Origin: Alkalihalobacterium elongatum
GTDB taxonomy: Bacteria; Bacillota; Bacilli; Bacillales; Bacillaceae_F
DNA: 64,000 nt
Direction of reading: 5' to 3'
NCBI RefSeq assembly: GCF_019024285.1
Contig: NZ_WMKZ01000013.1
Location: 1-64,000 of the forward strand
In this document: positions 8,444-17,058 of the stretch, in pieces
Numbering within the stretch: the first letter of the stretch is position 1
Layout: each line of letters begins with the position of its first letter
Program-made: the position numbers and the translations under genes
The notes under the pieces: generated by a model
The model's input: only the letters and a program-made list of their open reading frames with translations
Databases searched by the model: none
Told to the model about the DNA's origin: nothing

Positions 8444-8463
8444 CCGAAAAAGCCTATGTTCAA

Positions 8464-9585
8464 TTACTCTATTAGCGAATGGACCTCTTTATTAGTCAAA
8501 TCAATTAACCATTCGTATTGATTACCGTACAACATCCAATTTCCATTTGGGGAAAGTTTTATCGGCGCTTGTAGTTCTAGATCTAAAATTTTTTGTTCAG
8601 TACCAGTTTCGACGTTAAACTGCGTTAATTCAAAAGGGGCATCATAACTAAAGAAATCACCGCTATAAAGTGGTCTTAAAAAATAAAATAAATGTTCACT
8701 CGAATCATATTGATGAAACGGTATCCACCACTGTTCAGAGTATGTGTTTAGCGTAGGAATTTGTAGTTCTCCAATTGGGTTATTATTTTTATAAAATTGA
8801 TATAATGACATTTCAGCATCTAAAGAATCAACTGAAATGGCAACAAGGATATTTTCACCGAAGGTGACGAATGCTATCACTTCTTCTAAGATTTCTTCTG
8901 TATGATTCGTTTCAAGATTATACTTGTATATCGGAGCGAAAAAACTAGGAGCAAAAGAAGACCATTCTAGAAATGCTACTTCATCTTCATTGAGCCACTG
9001 AAAGTACATTTTTTCAAGATCAAGTTGAACTAACCTACCATCCTTAAGATTGAGTCGATACACATCGAATTCCCAGTCAGGAAGGAACGATATAATAATT
9101 AGTTCATCACGATCATACTGATTCCAAAATAAAGAAAAATCTTCCCCAATCTCACTTAATTTATAAACAACCTCTCCTTCTTTATTTATAAAATACAGAG
9201 GAGCTGTTAAATCATAAGTAGATGTCTGTATTGCAAAGTATGAATGGTCATAGTTTGCTTCTACCGAGAATATGGGTTCCTCACTTTGAAAAAATTCACT
9301 AATTTCTCCAGTATTTAAATTGATTTTATCTATGTAGGATACTGCATTTTCATCTTTTAAAAGGAGAATTGTTTGACTGTCATACCATTCACTTATTTCA
9401 ACAAAACTATAAGGATTGATTTGTAAAGGAGTTTCAAATTTAGTTTCAATTAATAAATTCAATTCTTTTTGAATTAAATTAAGATTTTTTTGAGGTTGGT
9501 CTATCCTGACTTTATCTTTCGTAGTACATCCGACAATGAAAACTATAAGGAAGGTTATTACGAAAAACAGAGATTTACTTTTCAT
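8464..9585 (-). CDS. yqgU: YqgU-like lipoprotein with propeller-type repeats
   Basis: It has a lipoprotein signal: basic MKSKS, hydrophobic core and lipobox IVGC, with Cys20 as the lipidated residue. The mature part has repeated short beta-rich units such as ISPNGNWMLYG-like and YDHSYFAIQTS segments, as in beta-propeller sensor or anchor domains. Position between yqgV-like and glcK matches yqgU of B. subtilis, which encodes an uncharacterised lipoprotein of similar length. The ATG follows GGAGG by five bases. Function is unknown to me; it should sit on the outer face of the membrane. Confidence 0.65.
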   Translation of the reverse strand: MKSKSLFFVITFLIVFIVGCTTKDKVRIDQPQKNLNLIQKELNLLIETKFETPLQINPYSFVEISEWYDSQTILLLKDENAVSYIDKINLNTGEISEFFQSEEPIFSVEANYDHSYFAIQTSTYDLTAPLYFINKEGEVVYKLSEIGEDFSLFWNQYDRDELIIISFLPDWEFDVYRLNLKDGRLVQLDLEKMYFQWLNEDEVAFLEWSSFAPSFFAPIYKYNLETNHTEEILEEVIAFVTFGENILVAISVDSLDAEMSLYQFYKNNNPIGELQIPTLNTYSEQWWIPFHQYDSSEHLFYFLRPLYSGDFFSYDAPFELTQFNVETGTEQKILDLELQAPIKLSPNGNWMLYGNQYEWLIDLTNKEVHSLIE

Positions 9586-9798
9586 TTGAACCTCCGTTTA
9601 AATTTTCTAATAATATTATTCTTTTTTATTAGACTGTTTTGGCAAAAGTAAATCCTTTAGCAAAGAGCCTTTTATAATTTTGTTTTTTTACAGTGTTTTC
9701 AACAATTATTTAGTTCTCTTATTAGAGAATTAATTTTCATTATTACATGTTTCATACATATGCTCAATGATTTAAATTTACGTACATAATATTGACAT
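9586..9798. other. AT-rich intergenic region, upstream of yqgU
   Basis: This holds the upstream region of the yqgU-like gene. I see no RNA gene, repeat or conserved element in it; no promoter stands out strongly. Confidence 0.5.
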
Positions 9799-9832
9799 AA
9801 AAAGGGTGCCTAAAGCGCGCACCCTTTTCCTT
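9799..9832 (-). terminator. Terminator of aspA
   Basis: AAAAGGGTGC and GCACCCTTTT arms with an 8-10 base loop, T-rich on both sides. It lies 56 bases downstream of the aspA stop. Confidence 0.85.
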
Positions 9833-9887
9833 TTTTAGTTATAGGCTAAAAATCATAAAATTAGGATTTGATTTTGGAGATGCCGTG

Positions 9888-11303
9888 TTAATTATATAAA
9901 AATTTAGCCCCAGCTATCCCAGGATTAGTCATTTCTTTTGGATCTAATATTTCGTTTAGCTCTTCTTCTGAAAGGATGCCTCTTTCAATACAAATTTCCC
10001 TAACTGGTCGATCTGTCTGAATCGCTTCCTTAGCAATTCGACTTGCTGTTTCATAACCTACATGCGGGTTTATTGCTGTAATAATTCCAACACTTCTTTC
10101 AACCATCTCTTTACACTTTTCAATATTAGCCGTTATGCCCTCTATTGTATATTGTCTGAATACTTTTATCCCATTTTGAAGTATCGATAAGGATTGTAAC
10201 AAATTAAATACTAACACAGGTTCCATTACATTTAATTCTAATTGCCCAGCTTCAGAAGCCAGACTTATCGTATGATCATTTCCAATTACCTGAAAGGATA
10301 TTTGATTAATAACTTCACACATAACTGGATTAACTTTTCCTGGCATTATAGATGAGCCTGGTTGTCGTGCTGGTAGGTTAATTTCTTTTAACCCTGTTCT
10401 TGGTCCAGAGCTCATTAACCTCAAATCGTTGGCTATTTTTGATAAGTTAATTGCTAAGATTTTTAATGCACTTGATAATTCTGTATACGCATCTGTATTC
10501 TGTGTGGCATCAACTAGATCCTCTGCAGTTTCAAACGGTAATTGTGTAATATCAGCTAAATATTTGGCCACTTTTTGAATATATTCGGGTAATGCATTTA
10601 AACCAGTTCCGACCGCAGTTGCTCCCATATTTATTTTATATAGTTCGCTTAAAGAACCGTTTAACCTGCGTAAGTCCCTTGTAATTGCGCGACGATATGC
10701 ACCAAATTCTTGGCCTAACCTTATTGGTACAGCATCTTGAAGGTGCGTACGGCCCATTTTTATTACATCATCAAATTCTTGTTCTTTTTCTGAAAGTGCT
10801 TGAATTAAATCTTGTAATTCCTTCGTTAAACCTTTAGCTAAATTTAGACAGGCAATATGAATAGCTGTTGGAAACGCATCATTTGTTGACTGCGCCATAT
10901 TTACATGAGTATTTGGACTGACTTTTAAATATTCACCTTTCTGTCCACCTAGAAATTCAATCGCGCGATTTGCAATAACTTCATTGGCATTCATATTAAA
11001 GGAAGTTCCAGCTCCACCTTGAATAGCATCGACGATAAAGTGCTGGTTTAATTTTCCTTCTATAACTTCTTCAGAAGCTTCTACAATTGCATCAGCAATT
11101 TGAGGATTTAGTGCACCGACATCTCGGTTTGCCATAGCTGCTGCTTTTTTTACATATCCAAAGGCTTTAATCAACTCTTCATGCGGAGGATATCCTGTAA
11201 TTGGAAAATTCTCTTTCGCCCGCATCGTTTGAATTCCGTAATAAGCATCAACTGGTACTTTTTTCTCACCAATTAAATCTCGTTCAACTCTATGTTTCTC
11301 CAT
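9888..11303 (-). CDS. aspA: AspA, aspartate ammonia-lyase
   Basis: It converts aspartate to fumarate and ammonia in the cytoplasm. The fumarase/aspartase superfamily signature GSSIMPGKVNP is present near residue 318, and the N-terminal RVERDLIGEKKVPVDAYYGI and TSFNMNANEVIANRA are typical of aspartases rather than fumarases. At 471 residues it is full length. Start ATG follows AAAGGGGA. It is monocistronic with its own terminator. B. subtilis has the related ansB elsewhere (with ansA), so the locus is lineage-specific. Confidence 0.92.
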   Translation of the reverse strand: MEKHRVERDLIGEKKVPVDAYYGIQTMRAKENFPITGYPPHEELIKAFGYVKKAAAMANRDVGALNPQIADAIVEASEEVIEGKLNQHFIVDAIQGGAGTSFNMNANEVIANRAIEFLGGQKGEYLKVSPNTHVNMAQSTNDAFPTAIHIACLNLAKGLTKELQDLIQALSEKEQEFDDVIKMGRTHLQDAVPIRLGQEFGAYRRAITRDLRRLNGSLSELYKINMGATAVGTGLNALPEYIQKVAKYLADITQLPFETAEDLVDATQNTDAYTELSSALKILAINLSKIANDLRLMSSGPRTGLKEINLPARQPGSSIMPGKVNPVMCEVINQISFQVIGNDHTISLASEAGQLELNVMEPVLVFNLLQSLSILQNGIKVFRQYTIEGITANIEKCKEMVERSVGIITAINPHVGYETASRIAKEAIQTDRPVREICIERGILSEEELNEILDPKEMTNPGIAGAKFLYN

Positions 11304-11441
11304 GTAAAATTCCCCTTTTATTGACTAAATTAAATTTAGTTTTCTATCTATAATGTATTTCAATGCACCTTTTTTCTCAGTAGTTAATATTATTATATGT
11401 CAGCATTTTTTTGTCGTTTATTAGTAACGCACAAACTTCGT

Positions 11442-12404
11442 CTATTTTTGGCTTTTCGCTAACCAAGCACCGCCAATTACCCCAGCATCGTTTCCTAATG
11501 TGGCTGTGACGATTGAAGCACCTTCAAACACTCTTGGTAAGGCAAATTTCTGAAAAGCCCTTTCTAGTGGCTGCAACAAGGTTTGACCAGCTTTTGAAAC
11601 ACCACCACCAATGACAATTTTTTCAGGGTTTAATGCATTTGCCAAATTAGCTAACGCAAAACCTAAATGGTATGTAACATCTTCTATAACTTTTAATGCA
11701 CATTGATCCTTTTTATCCGCACAACTGATTACCAATTTTGCGGTCATATGACCATCTTTAGCATATTCACTTGCTAATAAGCTATGAGGGTATTTATTAA
11801 TGAATTCTTTTGCAATCCTTGCTATTCCTGTAGCTGAACTTATCGTTTCAAGGCAGCCCGTTTTACCACAATTACACTGATATCCGCCCTCTGGTACAGC
11901 TGTTATATGACCGATCTCTCCAGCCATCCCATTAACACCATGGAGAATATTACCATTGGCTATAATGCCTCCTCCTACCCCTGTTCCTAAAGTAACACAA
12001 AGCAAGTTTTTGGCACCATCACCAGCACCCCGCCACATCTCTCCTAATGCAGCGATATTAGCATCATTGTCAACTATAACGGGAAGGCCTGTATCCATTT
12101 CTAGACGATCCTTTAAATGGAAGTCCTTCCAACCGATATTAACTGCATGATAAATATAACCAGTTTCCATATTAATAAAACCTGGTGCTCCCATACCTAT
12201 TGAATGCAATTGATCTTTTGTTTGTCCTAAATGTTCTAACGATTGATCAATCCACTTAGCGATATCTGTTGTAATTTCTCCTCCACCGTTTGTAGTATTT
12301 GTTGGAACTTCACCTTTATAAACAATATCACCATAAGGATCAATAAAAGCTAATTTAATTGTAGTACCACCAAGATCTACTCCTACAAACCATTTTGTTG
12401 TCAT
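11442..12404 (-). CDS. glcK: GlcK, ROK-family glucokinase
   Basis: It phosphorylates glucose using ATP. The ATP-binding DLGGTTIK motif is at residues 10-17, and the ROK zinc signature CNCGKTGCLE is near residue 175, followed by the second ROK region. The ATG at 12404 lies eight bases after AAAGG; a longer frame from 12428 would overlap yqgQ. It follows yqgQ by 13 bases, the order found in B. subtilis (yqgQ-glcK), so the two are co-transcribed. Confidence 0.92.
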   Translation of the reverse strand: MTTKWFVGVDLGGTTIKLAFIDPYGDIVYKGEVPTNTTNGGGEITTDIAKWIDQSLEHLGQTKDQLHSIGMGAPGFINMETGYIYHAVNIGWKDFHLKDRLEMDTGLPVIVDNDANIAALGEMWRGAGDGAKNLLCVTLGTGVGGGIIANGNILHGVNGMAGEIGHITAVPEGGYQCNCGKTGCLETISSATGIARIAKEFINKYPHSLLASEYAKDGHMTAKLVISCADKKDQCALKVIEDVTYHLGFALANLANALNPEKIVIGGGVSKAGQTLLQPLERAFQKFALPRVFEGASIVTATLGNDAGVIGGAWLAKSQK

Positions 12405-12417
12405 GTCATCAACCTTT

Positions 12418-12606
12418 CTATTTCTCACGTTGTTCTTTCTTTAAGATTAGTATGGCCTCTTGAAATAATTGTTTATCAAGCATACCTAACTCATACATCT
12501 CACGTATTTCCTCTTCCATCATCAAAGCATCTACATGACGATTTTTAGTATAAATAAAAGTACCATATTTTTTCAATAATTGTTGAACGTCATAATATGT
12601 CTTCAT
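12418..12606 (-). CDS. yqgQ: YqgQ family protein (DUF910)
   Basis: A 62-residue helical protein (MKTYYDVQQLLKKYGTFIYT, MEEEIREMYELGML) matching the DUF910/YqgQ family and sitting directly before glcK as in B. subtilis. The structure of the family is a three-helix bundle; its role is unknown. ATG at 12606 has GGAGGTGGGTGAT upstream; GTG at 12615 is too close to that site. Confidence 0.85.
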   Translation of the reverse strand: MKTYYDVQQLLKKYGTFIYTKNRHVDALMMEEEIREMYELGMLDKQLFQEAILILKKEQREK

Positions 12607-12691
12607 GTTTATCACCCACCTCCCCCATTATATCAACTTCCTTTTCACCAAGAAATATTTCAATATATAATTGTTTCATAATTTGTCACAT

Positions 12692-12740
12692 AAAAAAGCC
12701 CTTATTTGTTCTAACATAAGAAGAGAACAATAATAAGGGG
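12692..12740 (-). terminator. Minus-strand terminator lying in the 5' leader of the 12751 gene
   Basis: CCCTTATT.TTGTTCTC / AGAACAAATAAGGG arms followed by CTTTTTTATG on the minus strand. It can end transcripts from 12975-13487 after they have crossed the whole plus-strand gene 12751-12978. On the plus strand the same arms would pair the AAGGGGG ribosome site. Confidence 0.6.
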
Positions 12741-12750
12741 GTACTTACCT

Positions 12751-12978
12751 ATGGAAAGCTTTACTTTTTTTATGTTAGGATTACTCGTTTTAGTAATCGC
12801 TGTAGTAATTGCTGTTATTTGTATTGTTAAAAAGAAATCGTTTATTATTCCTATTATTTTATTGGCTGCTGGATTTATATTAGCCTTTATTGGCTTATTT
12901 AACACAGAACATCACGAACGCGATTACTATTCAAGTAAAGAAACAGTTCTGGAAATGTTAAAGCCAAAGAACGTCTAG
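12751..12978 (+). CDS. Small two-span membrane protein, unknown
   Basis: Seventy-five residues with two hydrophobic segments (about 5-26 and 31-50) separated by KKKS, then a short polar tail HHERDYYSSKETVLEML. AAGGGGG lies ten bases before the ATG. I do not recognise a family. It runs opposite to its neighbours and overlaps the tail of the convergent gene by four bases. Its ribosome site lies in one arm of the inverted repeat at 12692-12740. Confidence 0.65.
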   Translation: MESFTFFMLGLLVLVIAVVIAVICIVKKKSFIIPIILLAAGFILAFIGLFNTEHHERDYYSSKETVLEMLKPKNV

Positions 12979-13487
12979 AAAATTTTAAAAATTGCTATGA
13001 AGAATAAGTAAACTAATGGTAGAAATGAAATATACTGAAATCTCCATACTTTTTGTAACACCTCATATTGAATAAGTTGTCCTATAAGAATGGAAAAATA
13101 AAAAAAGACAGATGAAACAAAATGAAGCCAAATATTTGCTTCACGAATATTCCACTCAATCCCGAATAAGAAGAACAGTAAAAATATTATACTCCATAAT
13201 ATTCTTGACTGTTGATGAAAAAAACCCATTGTAGGATGAAAACTTATAAAAGCGAGTACTATAAAAGCTATAATGACTAGCCCGAGTAAAATTTCTATAA
13301 ATTGCAGGGCTATTATCTTTTCAACTAAACGCCCGACAATTATACCTAAATAAACTGTAAATGCAAAGAATAAAGTAACAAAAAATACTTGTAACCTTGA
13401 TGGCATCATTCGTTTTGATATCATTAACCCGCCAATGCTAAAACTTATAGCAATCGTATAAAACATCCCTATTAAGGAACTAATCAT
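12975..13487 (-). CDS. Integral membrane protein, unknown
   Basis: One hundred and seventy residues made almost wholly of hydrophobic segments (about six), with short basic turns such as KRMMPSR, so most likely a polytopic inner-membrane protein. GAGGAGG precedes the ATG. No family recognised and no catalytic motif visible. It is convergent with and overlaps the small gene at 12751-12978. Confidence 0.65.
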   Translation of the reverse strand: MISSLIGMFYTIAISFSIGGLMISKRMMPSRLQVFFVTLFFAFTVYLGIIVGRLVEKIIALQFIEILLGLVIIAFIVLAFISFHPTMGFFHQQSRILWSIIFLLFFLFGIEWNIREANIWLHFVSSVFFYFSILIGQLIQYEVLQKVWRFQYISFLPLVYLFFIAIFKIF

Positions 13488-13588
13488 TTCATTATCCTCC
13501 TCTTTAAAAAGTGAAACAAGCTGTTTTTACCATCTATATGTATAGAAAAGATGAAAAAGACACTCAGATTAAAAGGAGTCCGCACAAC

Positions 13589-13978
13589 ATGGAAGACAAA
13601 TTAAAAGACATAATTAATCGAGGGCTTTACGGTAATCCAGAAATTAAGCCAGAAGAACGAAATATTTTTCTGACAACGATTATTGAGCGAGTTCATCTTG
13701 CTTTAACAAAAAAACAAGTCATTCATCAAGGAATGTATGATCAAGCCGTCAAAATATTAGAAACTGCACAAAATATACACCTGTATATTAATGGAAATCT
13801 CTCATATCAGTTATATTCGAATTATGTAAAGGAAGCAAACAAACATTCTGTCCCATTTACAATAGTTAATGCAAATGAAAAAACACCAATCGGACTAGTT
13901 ATCGCCACAGAGTTTCAAGCCATCAATAAACCTGAAATATTTATAAAAGACGACTTTTATGCAATGGACTTTAATTAA
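13589..13978 (+). CDS. yueI: YueI family protein (DUF1694)
   Basis: A 129-residue soluble protein beginning MEDKLKDIINRGLYGNPEIKP, characteristic of the YueI/DUF1694 family: a helical N terminus, then a Rossmann-like half with VKILETAQNIHLYINGNLSY and TPIGLVIATE. AAAGGAG lies ten bases before the ATG at 13589; the frame open from 13511 has no better start. Structure-only family, function not known to me. A repeat array starts at the base after its stop codon. Confidence 0.82.
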   Translation: MEDKLKDIINRGLYGNPEIKPEERNIFLTTIIERVHLALTKKQVIHQGMYDQAVKILETAQNIHLYINGNLSYQLYSNYVKEANKHSVPFTIVNANEKTPIGLVIATEFQAINKPEIFIKDDFYAMDFN

Positions 13979-14121
13979 GAAAAGCGGAAGGGGCCGTTTA
14001 GCGGCGTATGGACTGGAGCCCTCCGTATGAGATAAAGGATACACAGCGAACGAGCTGATGTTGACTTATCGTAAGGAGGAGAGCGAAGTCCACTAGACGC
14101 TGGGCGCTGGAGCTAGACATA
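13979..14121 (+). repeat. Dispersed repeat, module A (copy 1)
   Basis: Starts GAAAAGCGGAAGG and ends GGAGCTAGACAT. The interior AGCGGCGTATGGACTGGAG...CGAAGTCC...CGCTGGGCGCTGG can fold on itself (GGACT/AGTCC, CTCCGTATGAGATAA/TTATCGTAAGGAG). It begins directly after the yueI stop. A second copy is at 41214-41363. Confidence 0.85.
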
Positions 14122-14243
14122 GAAAAGCGGAAGGGGCCTGGTTATCGGCGACAAGCGCTGGAGGGCCAGCAATTAGTGTCCTGCTCTTTGGGCACGTTTG
14201 ATGGACCGAAGCGACCTCGAGCCGATGGCACCTGGAAGCTAGG
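14122..14243 (+). repeat. Dispersed repeat, module B (copy 1)
   Basis: Starts GAAAAGCGGAAGG, contains ATCGGCGACAAGCGCTGGAG and the hairpin GTGTCCTGCTCTTTGGGCAC, and ends CCGATGGCACCTGGAAGCTAG. Other copies are at 41089-41212 and, truncated, 41366-41453. Confidence 0.85.
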
Positions 14244-14269
14244 AAAAAGCATACTTTCTTGATGAAGAA

Positions 14270-14307
14270 AAAAAAAGTAAGCTAAGCAGAAGCCTAGCTT
14301 ACTTTTT
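14270..14307. terminator. Bidirectional terminator between the repeat array and spoVAF-like gene
   Basis: AAAAAAGTAAGCTA and TAGCTTACTTTTT arms with a short loop, symmetric enough to serve both strands. It lies 15 bases after the end of the minus-strand gene. Confidence 0.85.
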
Positions 14308-14321
14308 AGTCTATAAGGTAC

Positions 14322-15785
14322 TTAACGATCAGGGTCAAGTGGATGAATGGCTCGTGGTCTTTGGCTTTTCAGCGGGATCGGGGAACGTAATAAAACATCT
14401 TTAAAACCCTTATATGAAAATGGTAAGAAAGGCCACAGATAAGGTGTGTCGAAAGCTTTCATACTTGTTAATAAAAGGATAAACAATACAATTCCTACTA
14501 AATAACCACCTAGTCCAAATATTGCAGTACTTATTAATAAGAGAACTCTTATTAAACGATTAGCGAGACTTAATTCATAACTTGGTGTTGCAAACGAACC
14601 AACAGCAGCAACTGCTAAGTATAAAACAACTTCTGGTGAAAACAGCCCTACTTCAATTGCTACTTCACCTATTAAGATCGCTGCGACCAATCCAAGAGCA
14701 GTTGCAAGGGCACTAGGTGTATGAATAGCTGCCATCCTTAACATTTCAATCCCAATTTCAGCTAATATAAATTGGACATAGATGGGGACTTGTCCTTCAT
14801 CATTCGGTCCTATATAAGCAAGCATTTCTGGTAAAAGGTGTTGATTAGTTGCAAACAGATACCAAAGTGGTAGTAGAAAGATTGAAGCCCATACAGCTGC
14901 GAAACGAACCCCTCTTAAAGCAGCACCAATTACTGGCTTTTGACGGTACTCCTCTGCGTGCTGCAAGTGGTGCCAATACGTTGTCGGCGTAATCATGACA
15001 CTTGGGGAACCATCGACCATAATAACAACATGCCCTTCAAATAGATGAGAAGCAACAACGTCTGGTCGTTCTGAATATCGTACCATTGGATAGGGATTTA
15101 GGTGCCGTCCGAATATAAATTCCTCTATCGTCTTATCACCCATCGGTAATCCGTCAGTATCAATTTTATCAAGTGATTGGCTAATTTTTTCAACAATTTC
15201 TGGATCGGCTATATCTTCTATGTACGCAATACATAAATCAGATTTGGAACGTCTTCCAACACGTTTATACTCAATTCTTAAGGTTCGGTCTCGAACTCGC
15301 CTTCTTGTTAGAGCTGCATTTTCGACCAATGTTTCAACATAGCCGTCCTTTGCACCACGAATTACTTGTTCAGTATCAGGTTCTTCAGGTCCTCGCACAG
15401 GGTATGTTCTCGTATCAACTAAGATGATTTTATCTAAACCGTCGACTACTAAAGCAGCTTGCCCCGCTAATACATCATCTACAATTGCATCTAAATCATC
15501 GTTAGTATCAATTTCAATATAAGGTATATGCGTTTGAGTAAGAGCTTTTAATGGGTTTTCCTTTAAATCTTCTGGTTTAAGTAAAAGTAGTTCTCGCTGA
15601 ATTTGTGTTAAAGAAAAGTCTTTAGCAAAGCCATCTACTACAAAAATGGCCATTGGAACTTCCCCATACTCTAAATCAAGATGAATTATATCGAAACTTT
15701 TCTCCACACCCAAAGCCTCTTTTAAATAATCTATATTTTCATTTATCTGTTTAGACACTGGATGTAGTATATTCTTATTTACCAA
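14322..15785 (-). CDS. GerA-family membrane protein, SpoVAF-like
   Basis: A 487-residue GerA/SpoVAF family protein of spore membranes: a soluble N-terminal domain to about residue 265, then membrane segments (VWASIFLLPLWYLF, ALGLVAAILIGEVAIEVGLF, LLISTAIFGLGGYLVGIVLF). The family motif RSKSDLCIAYIEDIADPEIV and PYPMVRYSERPDV are clear. Early residues (FDIIHLDLEYGEVPMAIFVVDG) and total length resemble SpoVAF more than GerAA receptor subunits. A TTG start at 15785 lies seven bases after TGGAGG; the frame further upstream is not needed. It is not near spoVA or gerAB/AC genes, so it is an orphan. Expected role is in spore germination. Confidence 0.8.
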   Translation of the reverse strand: MVNKNILHPVSKQINENIDYLKEALGVEKSFDIIHLDLEYGEVPMAIFVVDGFAKDFSLTQIQRELLLLKPEDLKENPLKALTQTHIPYIEIDTNDDLDAIVDDVLAGQAALVVDGLDKIILVDTRTYPVRGPEEPDTEQVIRGAKDGYVETLVENAALTRRRVRDRTLRIEYKRVGRRSKSDLCIAYIEDIADPEIVEKISQSLDKIDTDGLPMGDKTIEEFIFGRHLNPYPMVRYSERPDVVASHLFEGHVVIMVDGSPSVMITPTTYWHHLQHAEEYRQKPVIGAALRGVRFAAVWASIFLLPLWYLFATNQHLLPEMLAYIGPNDEGQVPIYVQFILAEIGIEMLRMAAIHTPSALATALGLVAAILIGEVAIEVGLFSPEVVLYLAVAAVGSFATPSYELSLANRLIRVLLLISTAIFGLGGYLVGIVLFILLLTSMKAFDTPYLWPFLPFSYKGFKDVLLRSPIPLKSQRPRAIHPLDPDR

Positions 15786-15874
15786 AAGAATCGCCTCCAC
15801 TTCAAGTACATTTTTTGCAAAAAAGGTGCTTTTAATGCAAAAAAAAGAAAGAAGTGGGTACAAAATAAAAATGA

Positions 15875-15900
15875 TGTCAGGCACCCATAAGTGCCTGACA
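15875..15900. repeat. Perfect palindromic hairpin (TGTCAGGCAC type)
   Basis: TGTCAGGCAC and GTGCCTGACA, ten-base arms with a six-base loop, between the M42 peptidase stop and the spoVAF-like gene. No T-run follows closely, so it is more like a dispersed palindromic repeat than a terminator. A decayed relative is at 29768-29812. Confidence 0.7.
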
Positions 15901-15917
15901 CCACCACTAACAAATTT

Positions 15918-16964
15918 TTATTTCATCGTTGACAATAAGTAGTGATAGATTAATTTCGAAGTATTTTCTAGAGAATCTCTATGTGTTCGTTCGTGTGAAT
16001 GAGAAGCATCTATCCCAGGTCCAATTAATCCATGAATAATATCGTGTCCAGAGCGAATTGCAGCAGAAGCATCTGAACCATAGAAAGGATATATATCAAC
16101 AGCGTAATTTAATTGCTGGTCCTTTGCTATTTGTACTAATTTCTTTCTAAACTCTAAATTGTACGGTCCACTAGAGTCCTTGGCACAGATAGATACACAA
16201 TACTCTGTTGTCGTTTGCCCATCACCTATTGCCCCCATATCAACAGCTAGATATTCGACGGTTTCGGGTGGGATATTTGAATTACCGCCATAACCTATCT
16301 CCTCGTTATTTGAAATTAAAAAATGGGTTGTATAAGGTAATTGACGTTGTTCTTCAATAAGTAATTTAATAGTGTTCAATAAAATGGCAACACTCGCTTT
16401 ATCATCAAGGTGTCGTGATTTTATAAACCCATGGTCAGTCACTTGAAACCTAGGGTCAAATGAGACGAAATCACCCACTTCAATTCCTAATTCACGTACT
16501 TCTTCAGCATTTTTCACATTTGCATCGATACGGACTTCAATATTCTTTTCATCACGCTTTACTTCTCCTGCATTTTTATAAACATGAACAGAAGATTGGT
16601 GAATAAGAATTGTTCCAGTAAATTCCTTTCCTTCACTCGTTTCAATTTTGCAATATTCCCCTTCTACTGCATTCCAACGAAACCCACCAATCATTGTTAA
16701 ACTTAAACGTCCATCACTCTTTATCTCTTTAACCATCGCTCCTAATGTATCAACATGAGCTGTCAACATCCGGTGTTCAGTATTATTTTTCCCTGGCAAG
16801 GTAACAATGAGGCCACCCTTTCGATTCCTTTGCATCTCTACACCTAATGGCTCTAACCAGTTCTCCACTGCAGTTATCACCTTATCAGTATTTCCAGAAG
16901 GGCTAGGGATGTTCACAAGCTGTTTTAGTACCTCGATGACGTCTTCAACATTAAATCTTTTCAT
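15918..16964 (-). CDS. M42 family metallopeptidase (aminopeptidase)
   Basis: A dizinc aminopeptidase of the M42 (glutamyl aminopeptidase/cellulase M) family. Metal and catalytic motifs are complete: TAHVDTLG near residue 70, SRHLDDKAS near 182, SNNEEIGYGG near 215, VDMGAIGDG near 235 and DASHSHERTHR near 325. At 348 residues it is of family length. Start ATG follows AAAGGGGA. It acts in cytoplasmic peptide turnover; members form large self-compartmentalising shells. Substrate preference cannot be read from sequence. Confidence 0.9.
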   Translation of the reverse strand: MKRFNVEDVIEVLKQLVNIPSPSGNTDKVITAVENWLEPLGVEMQRNRKGGLIVTLPGKNNTEHRMLTAHVDTLGAMVKEIKSDGRLSLTMIGGFRWNAVEGEYCKIETSEGKEFTGTILIHQSSVHVYKNAGEVKRDEKNIEVRIDANVKNAEEVRELGIEVGDFVSFDPRFQVTDHGFIKSRHLDDKASVAILLNTIKLLIEEQRQLPYTTHFLISNNEEIGYGGNSNIPPETVEYLAVDMGAIGDGQTTTEYCVSICAKDSSGPYNLEFRKKLVQIAKDQQLNYAVDIYPFYGSDASAAIRSGHDIIHGLIGPGIDASHSHERTHRDSLENTSKLIYHYLLSTMK

Positions 16965-17058
16965 TAAAAATTCCCCTTTTCATCTTTATTTATCATATTC
17001 GTTTATTTCGGGACATAAAAATTACAGAATAAAAGGCTGTCCACTGGAGGTAGCATAC

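Noticed and set aside
12711-12905. Open frame opposite the small membrane protein at 12751-12978
   Set aside because: The plus-strand frame has a good ribosome site and membrane-protein composition; this frame has neither.
13979-14243. Insertion sequence
   Set aside because: No transposase frame and no target-site duplication could be seen; better described as a dispersed structured repeat.
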